Assembly (NCBI GenBank): GCA_016183985.1
Contig: JACPDN010000006.1
Location: 496,001-560,000, forward strand
Direction of reading: 5' to 3'
Origin: Pseudomonadota bacterium
GTDB lineage: Bacteria > Pseudomonadota > Alphaproteobacteria > Dongiales > Dongiaceae
Length of the DNA stretch: 64,000 nucleotides
This document shows positions 9,020-17,280 of this stretch, piece by piece. The notes beneath the pieces are model-generated. The model did not search any database. It had not been told where the DNA came from and worked only from the letters and a program-made list of their open reading frames with translations. Both the position numbers and the translations under genes were made by a program. Position 1 is the first letter of the stretch. Every line of letters starts with the position of its first letter.

Positions 9020-10449
9020 GGCAATTTCAGCAATCCGCGGACCAATGCCCGCACCCCGACACTGAACAGGCGCGGCGCATAATAGTTTCCGGCCACCCGT
9101 TTCGATATTTCGGAAAGGGTCGGATAAGGCAGCAGCAGTCCGGCCATGGCGGAAAGCTTCAGCCCGCGCCCGATGGCCAGACACCAGGGCGCCAGCAATT
9201 CACCGGCCTGGGGGCCGACAATGCCGACACCCAGAATCTGTCCGCTTGCGCGCAGTACGATCTTGATGCGACCCGCTTCGCGGCGTTCAGTGCGTGCCCG
9301 GTCATTGGCCTCGAAATCGAGCAGCTCCGTGCGCACGTCCTTGAAACGCGCTCGGGCAGCACTTTCCTGCAGGCCTACATAAGCCAGTTCGGGATCGGTA
9401 AACGTGGCCCAGGGGATGATATCGGGATTCACTTTGGCCCGCAGTCGGAACAGGATGTTCCGCAGCACGATGCCGCCGTGATATCCGGCAACATGCGTCA
9501 AAGCAGGTCCGCCGATGCAATCGCCGATGGCGTAGACGCGGGCATTGTTCGTGCGCAAACGCTGGTCGACCTTGATCGCCGCGCCGTTCAGCGCGACGCC
9601 GGCCCTATCGAGACCAAGTCCATCCGTCCTAGGCTTGCGCCCCACGGCCACCAGAACATGGCTGACCGTGATCGCCTGGGCAACACCCTCATTGTTGGCG
9701 AGATGAACCGAGATTCCATCCTCACCCCTTTCAAGGCGCACGACATTTGTTCCCTCGCGCAGGTCGATGCCGTCCGACACCAGTGCAGCGCGCACGAAAT
9801 CAACCAGCTCCGCATCGTCCTTGGGCAACAGCCGCACCATTTCGACCAGCGTCACCTTGGCACCGAGCCGTCTATGGGCCTGTGCCAATTCGACCCCCAC
9901 CGGACCGCCCCCGATGACGAGCAGATGCGCCATCGCTTCGGTGGCAGCGAAAATCGTCTCATTGGTGAGATAGGGTACGGTATCGAGGCCGGCAATCGGC
10001 GGCACGACCGGCATGGAACCGCTGGCGATCACAAAGCGCTTCGCTTGAATGCGCTGCCCGTTCACCACAACACTATCCGGCGCGTCGAATGCTGCATGTC
10101 CATGAATGACATGGACACCCAATCCTTCAAAGCGCTCGACGGAATCGTGCGGGGCGATGCCGGCGATGACGCCGGCGATATGCCTGGAGAGATTGCTCCG
10201 GTTGATCGTCGGCGCGCGAAAGCTGATACCCAACTTCTTGGCATATGGCACGATCGCCGCCTGATGGGCCGCCGCCAGCAAAGCCTTCGACGGCACGCAG
10301 CCATGATTCAGACAATCGCCACCCATCTTGCCGGCTTCGACCAGCACGACATTGGCACCAAGCTGAGCAGCGCCCGCCGCCACCGTCAGGCCGCCGGAAC
10401 CGGCGCCGATCACACAGATATCCGGGGTGAGGATCGTGGTCTCAGTCAT
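9016..10449 (-). CDS. FAD-dependent pyridine nucleotide-disulfide oxidoreductase (MerA/Lpd superfamily)
   Basis: This 477-residue flavoprotein has an N-terminal FAD site ICVIGAGSGGLTVA, the redox-active disulfide GGDCLNHGCVPSK (Cys46 and Cys51), an NAD(P) site LLVIGGGPVGVELAQ and a C-terminal dimerisation domain. The His-Glu motif of dihydrolipoamide dehydrogenase (HPTxxE) is replaced by LPYPTLSE, with Tyr in place of His. It lacks the C-terminal Cys pair of true mercuric reductase. It is therefore neither a standard Lpd nor MerA. The start at 10449 overlaps the preceding TVP38 gene by 8 bases. Fusions of this type of flavoprotein to TVP38/TMEM64 domains are known, so the pair likely works together. 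Confidence 0.9.
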   Translation of the reverse strand: MTETTILTPDICVIGAGSGGLTVAAGAAQLGANVVLVEAGKMGGDCLNHGCVPSKALLAAAHQAAIVPYAKKLGISFRAPTINRSNLSRHIAGVIAGIAPHDSVERFEGLGVHVIHGHAAFDAPDSVVVNGQRIQAKRFVIASGSMPVVPPIAGLDTVPYLTNETIFAATEAMAHLLVIGGGPVGVELAQAHRRLGAKVTLVEMVRLLPKDDAELVDFVRAALVSDGIDLREGTNVVRLERGEDGISVHLANNEGVAQAITVSHVLVAVGRKPRTDGLGLDRAGVALNGAAIKVDQRLRTNNARVYAIGDCIGGPALTHVAGYHGGIVLRNILFRLRAKVNPDIIPWATFTDPELAYVGLQESAARARFKDVRTELLDFEANDRARTERREAGRIKIVLRASGQILGVGIVGPQAGELLAPWCLAIGRGLKLSAMAGLLLPYPTLSEISKRVAGNYYAPRLFSVGVRALVRGLLKLP

Positions 10450-11164
10450 GAGACGCATCGCGCCCCTTGAAGCGCCGATAGAAGACGGGCAGGGCCGCCA
10501 ATGCGGCGAGCCCGAGAAGTCCCAGCAGCATCTGCGGCGAAAGTGCGACCGCCAGATCACCACCACTGGCAAGCGCCGTACCGAGCCCACTCCCCAAGGC
10601 AGCATAGATCACGACCGCCGGCAGGATGCCAAAGAAGGTCGTCACGGCAAAGCAGGTGAGCGATACACCCAGAAATGCCGGCACCAGATTGACCACGAAG
10701 AAGGGAAAGAGCGGCACCAAGCGCAGGATCAGCATGTAACTCCACATATCTCGCTCGAAGCCCGCAGCCAGCTTCGAAAACCACGGACCGGCGCGCTGGC
10801 GCAAGGGCTCCCCCAAAGACGATCTGGCAATCAGAAAGACGATTACCGCCCCTGCCGTCGCCCCCAGCAGGATGTAGCATGTGGCGGCAAAGACGCCAAA
10901 CAGGAAGCCACCGATCAGGGTCAGCACGGTGCCGCCGGGGACGGACAGCGCGACAGTCACGACATAGATCAACGTATAGGCGACCACCGACTGCACATAA
11001 TGTAGCTGGACGAAAGCGGTAAGGTCGGCGTGTCGGGCGCGCAGCGTGTCCAGGCTCAGGATGCTGGTGCCGCCGAGAGCAAAAAACAACCCTGCGCCCG
11101 CCAGCAGAATGAGCAGCAGCCACAGACGGCGCCACGGGAATGCCTGAAAAGCAGGTTGCGTCAC
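10442..11164 (-). CDS. TVP38/TMEM64 (DedA-like, SNARE-associated) family membrane protein
   Basis: This inner-membrane protein has about 240 residues. The family core is recognisable: ALSVPGGTVLTLIGGFLFG, ATAGAVIVFLIAR, and LVPLFPFFVVNLVPAFLGV, with about five hydrophobic segments. I use the GTG at 11164, which lies just past the cyclase stop codon. An ATG 63 bases upstream (11227) is in frame but would overlap the cyclase gene. Relatives of the DedA/TVP38 superfamily are linked to lipid scrambling or membrane homeostasis, but no substrate can be given. It is coupled to a disulfide oxidoreductase gene downstream. Confidence 0.85.
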   Translation of the reverse strand: MTQPAFQAFPWRRLWLLLILLAGAGLFFALGGTSILSLDTLRARHADLTAFVQLHYVQSVVAYTLIYVVTVALSVPGGTVLTLIGGFLFGVFAATCYILLGATAGAVIVFLIARSSLGEPLRQRAGPWFSKLAAGFERDMWSYMLILRLVPLFPFFVVNLVPAFLGVSLTCFAVTTFFGILPAVVIYAALGSGLGTALASGGDLAVALSPQMLLGLLGLAALAALPVFYRRFKGRDASHD

Positions 11165-11168
11165 GGCA

Positions 11169-13097
11169 TCACACGAGATCCGTGCAGCTTGGGGCCGACC
11201 AATAGCTGATCGGTTTGTCGCGCCCACGAACGGGCTGGTCCGGCCGCGACCTCAGGCCGTTGATGAGTTCGCCCCGCCCCAGCGCCCGGATCGCCGCCAC
11301 CATATCGTCGGAAATGACCAGCACCGTGCCGGTCGATTTGGCGGCAGCCTCCAGCCGGCTTGCCACGTTTACCGTATCGCCGGCGGCAGCAAGTTGCGCC
11401 TGATGCCGCCCACCCAGCTGTGCCATGGCAACAGGACCAAAGTGCAAGCCGACGCGTGCCGGATTCTCCGGGTGCCAGCGCTGCAGGCGCAGCAGCATTT
11501 CGCGAGCGCAGGCCAATGCCTGCGCCGGATCATCGTCACGCGGCTGCGGCAACCCCCACAGCACCAGCGCACCGTCGCCCAAAAACTGCGCGACGATTCC
11601 ACCATGAGCCGTCACTACATCCTCAATTTGCGCATGGAAGGATTTCAGGAACTGTGCGGTGTCGGCCGGCGAGCGTTCTTCGCTGGCATGGGTGAAACCT
11701 TGCAGATCGACAAACATCACCGCCGCCAATTGCTCGCGCGCGTCAAAGGCAGGCGTCGCGCGTTCGGCCAGAGTCTCGGCAAGGCTCGGCGGCACATAGC
11801 GCGCGAGGTTGCCACGCTGGCGCTCGGCTTCGCTGCGCAAGCGGCGCTCCAGCACCATGCGGGAGAGCAGTCCAAGTGCTGCCCCCGCGAGAATGGCCAC
11901 CAGCGGGCCACTGACCGCGACCAGTCGGTTGGCCCCAGTGAACATGATTTGTGCAAAAGCCAGCCAACCGCCCAGCAGCACGAGATTGCTGCCGATACCC
12001 CCCAGCAGACGCTGCGCCCGGATGCCAAGCCGCCAGGCAAGGCCGGCGAGAAAAATGATGCCGAGCGCCTCCAGAATGCGCTGTTCCGGCGTTCGGATCA
12101 GGGCATCGCCATGCATCAGATTGGCCACCGCCGTTGCCAGCACTTCGACACCCGGCAGGTCGAGCGAATAGGGCGTCGTGAAATTGTCGCCAAGCGAGGT
12201 CGCCGAAACACCGACCAGTACCGCTCTTCCCTTCAGCAAAGCTGGCGGGATGCGTTGCTCCAGGAGATCGAGCGCCGAATAGGTGCGGAACGTGCCGGTC
12301 GGGCCGAGATAGTTGAGACCAAGCCCGTAACGGTCGTCGAGGGCGAATTTCTGCGCCCCGAAAATCAGCCTGCCGGCAAAGTCAAAACCGATCGAATTCA
12401 TCGGCAGATCGCGCTGTTGGGCGGCCAGCAACAGCGGAAAGGATGGTATGAGCGCCTCGCCATAAGCAATCACCGGATATTGCGCCCGGGTTTGACCGAT
12501 CTCGGCCGATTGCTGATTGACGTGGCCGACGGCAGCGACGCTCTCGAATGCCGGCAGCGGCCGCAGGATTTCATCCGCCGTGATGACATGGGCAAAACCC
12601 ATCTCTTGGTTGACCAGATTGCCAAGTGCGATGTGGCCTACATCCTCGACCTTTCCGGCATTGGGCGAGCCATTGTTGAAGAGCAGCGCCGTCGCGATCA
12701 CCGCATGACCTTGCCGCTTCAACGCGTCGGCGAGGATCTGGTCGCCACTGCCGCTGCCATCGACTTCATGTTCGGAAAGCAGGATATCGAAGCCGACGCT
12801 CTTGGCGCCGGCCATCCTGATATATTCGACCATCTCGGCAAGCTTGGCGCGCGGCCAGGGCCATTGTCCGATCTTGGCCAGCGACCGGTCGTCGACCACG
12901 ATGACGGCGATATCGTTGGGTGGTGCCTTGGGCCCGCGCAGGCGGAAACGCCAGTCGAGTGTCGCCCCCTGATCGAGCCCTTCCAGCCACGGGTCGCTGG
13001 AGAGATGCAGCCAGCCGACCGTCACGCCGATAACAAGCGCCAAAGCGAGGCCGACCCAGCCTCGCTTTGCCTTTGAGATGCCGTTTGGTTGCGCCAC
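11169..13097 (-). CDS. Adenylate/guanylate cyclase with CHASE2 sensor domain
   Basis: This is a 642-residue class III nucleotide cyclase. An N-terminal helix (residues about 14-32) precedes an extracytoplasmic CHASE2 domain (about 35-310, with VIVVDDRSLAKIGQWPWPR). Three membrane helices follow (about 325-400), then a cytoplasmic cyclase domain. The metal-binding aspartates are in MFVDLQGFT and FLGDGALVLW. The AAGDTVNVASRLEAA stretch matches the catalytic transition-state region. All key elements look intact. The start is a GTG at 13097, placed right after the FecR-gene stop. FecR-domain genes next to CHASE2 cyclases are a known arrangement. Confidence 0.93.
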   Translation of the reverse strand: MAQPNGISKAKRGWVGLALALVIGVTVGWLHLSSDPWLEGLDQGATLDWRFRLRGPKAPPNDIAVIVVDDRSLAKIGQWPWPRAKLAEMVEYIRMAGAKSVGFDILLSEHEVDGSGSGDQILADALKRQGHAVIATALLFNNGSPNAGKVEDVGHIALGNLVNQEMGFAHVITADEILRPLPAFESVAAVGHVNQQSAEIGQTRAQYPVIAYGEALIPSFPLLLAAQQRDLPMNSIGFDFAGRLIFGAQKFALDDRYGLGLNYLGPTGTFRTYSALDLLEQRIPPALLKGRAVLVGVSATSLGDNFTTPYSLDLPGVEVLATAVANLMHGDALIRTPEQRILEALGIIFLAGLAWRLGIRAQRLLGGIGSNLVLLGGWLAFAQIMFTGANRLVAVSGPLVAILAGAALGLLSRMVLERRLRSEAERQRGNLARYVPPSLAETLAERATPAFDAREQLAAVMFVDLQGFTHASEERSPADTAQFLKSFHAQIEDVVTAHGGIVAQFLGDGALVLWGLPQPRDDDPAQALACAREMLLRLQRWHPENPARVGLHFGPVAMAQLGGRHQAQLAAAGDTVNVASRLEAAAKSTGTVLVISDDMVAAIRALGRGELINGLRSRPDQPVRGRDKPISYWSAPSCTDLV

Positions 13098-13098
13098 G

Positions 13099-13731
13099 TT
13101 AGGGGAATGTCACACGGGCCAGAGCCTCATCGCGCCGCTTGGGTCCCCAGGTCTTGGCCGTGAGCGGTGCCTTCTCCGCCGTGACGTCGACACCCTGGCC
13201 TTCCCGCAGGATCACCGTGCCGCTGCCGACGCGGCTCGAAACGGCCACCCGCCCCTCGGCCACGAAGACAGCCGTCTTGGCGCCGGTGTTTTCGACCAGA
13301 TAGTCCGTGCCGCGGACCGAGGCGACCGCCGTCGTCGTGCGCACGTCGAAGCGGCCCCAGGATGTCGCCTTGTTGACAGTGAGGCGTGCGATGCCGGCAA
13401 TAACGTCGAGCAGGGCCGAGGATTCCTGCGCCTCCGGGGCGAAAAAGGCGACCGCCACCTCGCTGCTGGGGCCGATAGTCAGGACCGAGCCGTCGCTGAA
13501 GGTCACTTCCGCCCGGGCATCCGCGCCGGCACGGATGCTGTCGCTGACCAGCACCTCCGCACCGACTGTCGCCGGACTTTCGGCCCCGCCCCGAATGATC
13601 GAGACCGGCCCGGACAGCCGCGAAACCTCGCCCGCCTTCCCTTCCGCCGACACAGCGGGCCGGGCGAGGCACCAGCCAGCCAAGGCCGCAGCCGGGAGCG
13701 CCACCAGAAAGTCGCGTTTCGAAAGTGCCAT
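13099..13731 (-). CDS. FecR-domain exported protein
   Basis: This 210-residue protein has a twin-basic start and hydrophobic signal (MALSKRDFLVALPAAALAGW, cleavage near VSAEG). A FecR domain follows, seen in LSGPVSIIRGG, VTFSDGSVLTIGPSSEVAV and VRGTDYLVEN. FecR domains sense signals or bind partners in the periplasm. Its stop lies one base before the GTG of the CHASE2 cyclase, so it probably feeds that cyclase through the periplasmic CHASE2 domain (inference). It is the first gene of a five-gene minus-strand operon. Confidence 0.87.
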   Translation of the reverse strand: MALSKRDFLVALPAAALAGWCLARPAVSAEGKAGEVSRLSGPVSIIRGGAESPATVGAEVLVSDSIRAGADARAEVTFSDGSVLTIGPSSEVAVAFFAPEAQESSALLDVIAGIARLTVNKATSWGRFDVRTTTAVASVRGTDYLVENTGAKTAVFVAEGRVAVSSRVGSGTVILREGQGVDVTAEKAPLTAKTWGPKRRDEALARVTFP

Positions 13732-14037
13732 CCTTATCTCCTTTGACTGGCCGCCAGGGCATGGGGAAGAGGCTAGGTAGCTTGCCCGCCCCCCTCAAGC
13801 GGCATGATGAAGATCATGTGGTAGGCGCCGGGCTCGGCTGCTGTGAACCGCTTCACCCCATGGGATCGTACAGGAGCTGGACCCTTCCGGAACAAAAAAG
13901 GGCCTGATTCGACACGAAATTTGCTGCTTCCGGGGGGCGAATCGGGCGCTCAAAGCTTCTCAGCCTGGATTTCGCTCGCTAAACTGCCCCCCGGACCGGG
14001 CCCGGCTGGCGGGCTTCGATCGGGGGGAGATTTGATC
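13732..14037. other. Gene-free intergenic stretch between divergent genes
   Basis: These 306 bases separate the FecR-led operon (minus) from a lipoprotein gene (plus). I see no credible coding frame or RNA gene. The end holds a strong ribosome site (CGGGGGGAGA at about 14020-14029) for the lipoprotein gene. It must contain the promoters for both directions, but no motif is convincing enough to mark. Confidence 0.5.
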
Positions 14038-14646
14038 ATGAAAGTACGCGGCCTGCTCATCTCAGTTCTGATGAGCGCCTCAGTCTTGGCAGGCTGCCAG
14101 CCCTGGGCCGGCGGCGCCAGCGAACCTGTGCAGCCGGTGGCCCCCGTCGCCAATCCGGCAGCCCCCCTGCCCCCGGCCATGATGAATGCCGCCCAGCCCA
14201 ATGAATTGATCGGGTCGTGGCAGATGGTCCAGTTGCCACCCGCTTTCATTCAGCCGACACGCCCGACCTCGCCGTTCAACAATCCGTGGCAGTGGTTCAT
14301 CGTCAGCCCGATGGATGCGACCGGCGTTGGCCGCATCGGCCTCGTGACCCGGGCGGATGCCCCGCAGGTGCCGGTCAATGACCAGATCCTCGCCGATGCC
14401 TGGGCGAAGGCGCCGATGTATGACACCTACCGCATGGCGGGCGGCGTCATGTCGATTACACCCGTCGCCATCACCGGCTGGTCGGCGCAAGGCACGCAGA
14501 CTTGGCGCGTCTATACCGTGACCAATGCCGGCCTGATGCTGGGCATGCAGGCCCTGCCCGGCGACGTGCTGATGACACTGACGACGCCGGACAATAAACC
14601 GCTCTACTACCGCATGCTGCGCCGGATTCCGCGGGTGCAACAGTAG
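14038..14646 (+). CDS. Hypothetical lipoprotein
   Basis: This is a 202-residue protein with a lipoprotein signal (lipobox LAGC, Cys20). A Pro/Ala-rich spacer runs over about residues 30-48, before a globular domain that begins NELIGSWQMVQLPP. The ATG at 14038 is chosen because it follows a strong GGGGGAGA ribosome site and starts the signal. No family is recognised. A 16-base perfect palindrome (14645-14660) overlaps its stop codon and may help 3' end formation. Confidence 0.75.
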   Translation: MKVRGLLISVLMSASVLAGCQPWAGGASEPVQPVAPVANPAAPLPPAMMNAAQPNELIGSWQMVQLPPAFIQPTRPTSPFNNPWQWFIVSPMDATGVGRIGLVTRADAPQVPVNDQILADAWAKAPMYDTYRMAGGVMSITPVAITGWSAQGTQTWRVYTVTNAGLMLGMQALPGDVLMTLTTPDNKPLYYRMLRRIPRVQQ

Positions 14647-14660
14647 CAGTAGCTACTGCT
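14645..14660. repeat. 16-bp perfect palindrome at the lipoprotein gene end
   Basis: AGCAGTAGCTACTGCT is its own reverse complement and overlaps the stop codon. No T-run follows, so it is a weak candidate terminator or a protein-binding site. Confidence 0.4.
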
Positions 14661-14796
14661 GTCGCTTCTCCGCGCTGCTATCGGCCGCATTTGGATCGCA
14701 AGGACTGAGGTCGGCTATCGGCCCGCAGGCAGAGGCGGCTGCTGATGAGAGCTGCGACCTGACGATCTTCGGGCACCGTGCAGCAAGGAGAATGGA

Positions 14797-15447
14797 ATGG
14801 CCTCCCAGCTTCCCTTGATCCAGGATTTTCTGCTCGCCTTTACAGCCCTGTTTTCCATCGTCAACCCCATCGGCACGGCGTTCCTGTTTCAGGAAGTCAC
14901 GAAGTACAAAACGCCCAGGGAACGCAATGACCTGGCACGGCGGACAGCGTTCTATGCGTTTCTCGTCATGCTCTGCTCGCTTTGGATCGGCGCCTATGTT
15001 TTGAAGTTCTTCGGCATCTCGCTCGCCGCCTTGCGTCTCGCGGGAGGATTCGTCGTTGCTGCCACCGCGTGGCAGATGCTTTCGGGGCCGGACGCACCGG
15101 CTGAAGCAACAGGCGCCAAGCCGGATCACACGTCGGATCGCGATATCGCCTTCGTGCCACTCACCATGCCGATGACGACCGGCCCCGGCACCATCTCGGT
15201 CGCCATTGCGCTCGGCGCCAATCGGCCGATGGGCGAATTCCAGCTTCTACGCTTTGCGCTGGGCTCCGCCGCTGCGGTCTGCCTGATTTCGCTCGCCATC
15301 CTTCTGTTCTATCGCGGTGCCGGCCGCGTCATGACTCTCATCGGCAGGTCCGGTGCGCAGACGGCATCGAAGCTTGCCGCCTTTCTTCTGCTATGCGTCG
15401 GCGTACAGATCGGGCTCAATGGCCTTGCCGATGTGATGGCGCGGTAA
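14797..15447 (+). CDS. MarC family (UPF0056) integral membrane protein
   Basis: This 216-residue protein of about six helices matches the MarC family in length and pattern. Features are FLLAFTALFSIVNPIGTAFLF at the start, the central FVPLTMPMTTGPGTISVAIALG with conserved Pro/Gly, and a hydrophobic C-terminus. The role of MarC proteins is unresolved; the original link to multiple antibiotic resistance has not held up. The ATG follows GCAAGGAGAATGG. It converges with the DJ-1-like gene 7 bases downstream. Confidence 0.88.
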   Translation: MASQLPLIQDFLLAFTALFSIVNPIGTAFLFQEVTKYKTPRERNDLARRTAFYAFLVMLCSLWIGAYVLKFFGISLAALRLAGGFVVAATAWQMLSGPDAPAEATGAKPDHTSDRDIAFVPLTMPMTTGPGTISVAIALGANRPMGEFQLLRFALGSAAAVCLISLAILLFYRGAGRVMTLIGRSGAQTASKLAAFLLLCVGVQIGLNGLADVMAR

Positions 15448-15454
15448 CCGGGCC

Positions 15455-16204
15455 CTATCCCTTGGCAGCCATCAACTGCGCCACCATCGCCTGCACCATG
15501 CGCGGCAGATCGTAGGGAAAGCGGGCGGTAATCAGGTTGCCATCGACCACACAGGGCTCGTCAAGCACGGTGGCGCCGGCATTTTCGAGATCGATCTGGA
15601 TGTTCCAGACGGCGGTGGCGCGACGGCCTTTCAAGATTTTGGCGCTCACCATTACCCACTGGCCATGACAGATGGCGCAGGTCGGTTTCTTCGCCTCGAA
15701 CATGGCGCGTACCAGTTCGCGCGCATGCGGATCCATGCGCAGGGCATCGGGGTTCCAGCAGCCACCAGGCAGGATGACGGCGTCGTAATCGGCCATCTTC
15801 GCTTCATCGGTGTAGCGATCGATCTTCAACCAGCCGGCATTTTCCATGAGGCGGATGGCCAGCACATGGGTGGCGCATTGCGGCGGGAAGCGCAGGCCGA
15901 GGGTGGGATGGAATTCGCCGATACGCGGGGCGACGATATGTACCGTGGCGCCGTGCTCGGCCAGCCAGCGATGCGCGCCGAGGATCTCCACTTCCTCAAC
16001 GCCGTTGGTGCAGCAGATGGCGATGCGCTTTCCTCTAAGGAGTTGTGGATCGGAAGGTGGGTCGAAGAGAAAGCTGTTGAGTTCGCGGTTGAGCTCACCG
16101 TCTGCCGTCACCAGAAGCTCCGTCGAGATCGACGGCACCGGCGATGACGACATCAGTTGCTGAATGCGGTTGAAGGCGGAAAACTTCGGCGGCGTATCCA
16201 TCAC
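15455..16204 (-). CDS. DJ-1/PfpI family protein
   Basis: This 249-residue protein has an N-terminal extension of about 55 residues, then the class I amidotransferase-like fold. GKRIAICCTNGVEEVEILG carries the acidic residue near the active site. CAICHGQWVM forms the nucleophile elbow, with Cys179-His180. This places it with PfpI/YhbO-type proteins, which act as deglycase, chaperone or protease-like stress proteins. Two ATGs (16204 and 16201) are adjacent. The substrate and activity cannot be decided. Confidence 0.85.
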   Translation of the reverse strand: MMDTPPKFSAFNRIQQLMSSSPVPSISTELLVTADGELNRELNSFLFDPPSDPQLLRGKRIAICCTNGVEEVEILGAHRWLAEHGATVHIVAPRIGEFHPTLGLRFPPQCATHVLAIRLMENAGWLKIDRYTDEAKMADYDAVILPGGCWNPDALRMDPHARELVRAMFEAKKPTCAICHGQWVMVSAKILKGRRATAVWNIQIDLENAGATVLDEPCVVDGNLITARFPYDLPRMVQAMVAQLMAAKG

Positions 16205-16273
16205 TCATTCTCCCCTGCGAAGGACCGGCCGACCGGCACGGCCTGTGTCCAGCCCATCGAAGCATTCGGGAGA

Positions 16274-16314
16274 TGGCATTTCAATGCCAAGAATGATTGA
16301 GGGGTTTAACCTCA
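16274..16314 (-). terminator. Short hairpins after the sugar permease gene
   Basis: A hairpin TGAGG/CCTCA overlaps the permease stop codon (16298-16314), and TGGCAT/ATGCCA with a 4-base loop lies at 16274-16289. Neither has a long T-run, so this is a weak terminator call for the minus-strand sugar transporter operon. Confidence 0.3.
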
Positions 16315-17280
16315 GTGCAGGCTCTTGATGGTGATGCGGCGTTTGCGGAATTCAGCGATCTGCGTATCGGCGAGCACACCGATGAGGATGACCGAGCCCA
16401 TGACCGCGAAGTTGAGCGAACTTGGGATACCCAGCAGGTTCACCAGGTTCTGCAGTACCTGGAGCAGGATAGCGCCCAGCACGACGCCGACGATCGAACC
16501 TTCGCCACCGCGCAAGGAGAAGCCGCCGAGCACCGCCGCTGCAATGGCATAGAGTTCGTAGAAACTGCCGTGTGAGGATGGTGAGATCGACCGCGTATAC
16601 ATAGCGAAGAAAATCGCCGAAATGGCTGTGAGCAAGCCGCAGATTACATAGGCGGCGACAATTATCCGCTGGGTATTGATGCCGGAATACCGCGCCGCTT
16701 CTTCATTTTTGCCGACCGCGTAAAGATGTCGACCGAAGACCGAGCGGTGCAGGACGACCCACATGACCGCCGCGACAGCGATCATCGCGATGAAGGAATG
16801 CGGCACACCTAAGAAACGGCCAGTGGTCAACCATTCCAATGTCGGAAAGCTCTCACCGAAGGCGAAGCCTGCCGTCGCGTCGGCGGTGTAGAAGCGCGCC
16901 ACGCCTCGATAGATGAGAAGGCCGCAGAGCGTCACGATAAAGGGCTGCAAGTGGAGGCGCGTGATGAGAAGACCGTGCATCAGCCCCATCACCATGCCCA
17001 AAGCCAACATCAGGAGAAGCGCCGCTGGCCAGGGGACACCATAATTCACCATGAGATCGACGAAGAGGACGCCGAGAAGCGCGATGATCGACCCCACGGA
17101 TAGCTCGATACCGCCGGTGATGATGACAAAGGCCTGGCCGATGGCGAAAAGCCCGAAGAGGCCAACCAGATTGGCGGTATTGCCGAGGTTGATCGGCGAC
17201 AGGAAGAGCGGGTTGATGATTGCGACGACCGTACCAACCACGACGATCAGGATGAAGAGACCGATGTCTTTCTTAATCAT
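16312..17280 (-). CDS. Sugar ABC transporter permease, RbsC-like
   Basis: This 322-residue inner-membrane permease of the ribose/xylose/autoinducer-2 group has eight to ten hydrophobic segments. It shows the family stretches GGIELSVGSIIALLGV and RYSGINTQRIIVAAYVICG, and the C-terminal GEGSIVGVVLGAILLQVLQN. The ATG at 17280 overlaps the stop of the ATPase gene by four bases (ATGA), so translation is coupled. It is the last gene of the binding protein-ATPase-permease operon. Confidence 0.92.
   Translation of the reverse strand: MIKKDIGLFILIVVVGTVVAIINPLFLSPINLGNTANLVGLFGLFAIGQAFVIITGGIELSVGSIIALLGVLFVDLMVNYGVPWPAALLLMLALGMVMGLMHGLLITRLHLQPFIVTLCGLLIYRGVARFYTADATAGFAFGESFPTLEWLTTGRFLGVPHSFIAMIAVAAVMWVVLHRSVFGRHLYAVGKNEEAARYSGINTQRIIVAAYVICGLLTAISAIFFAMYTRSISPSSHGSFYELYAIAAAVLGGFSLRGGEGSIVGVVLGAILLQVLQNLVNLLGIPSSLNFAVMGSVILIGVLADTQIAEFRKRRITIKSLH

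Noticed and set aside
9016-10449. Mercuric reductase or dihydrolipoamide dehydrogenase
   Set aside because: It lacks the MerA C-terminal Cys pair and HMA domain, and lacks the Lpd His-Glu motif; no mer or acyl-transferase genes are nearby.
11394-13076. Plus-strand frame of 560 codons opposite the CHASE2 cyclase gene
   Set aside because: Shadow of a gene with all cyclase motifs; its own product is Gln/Arg-rich and matches no family.
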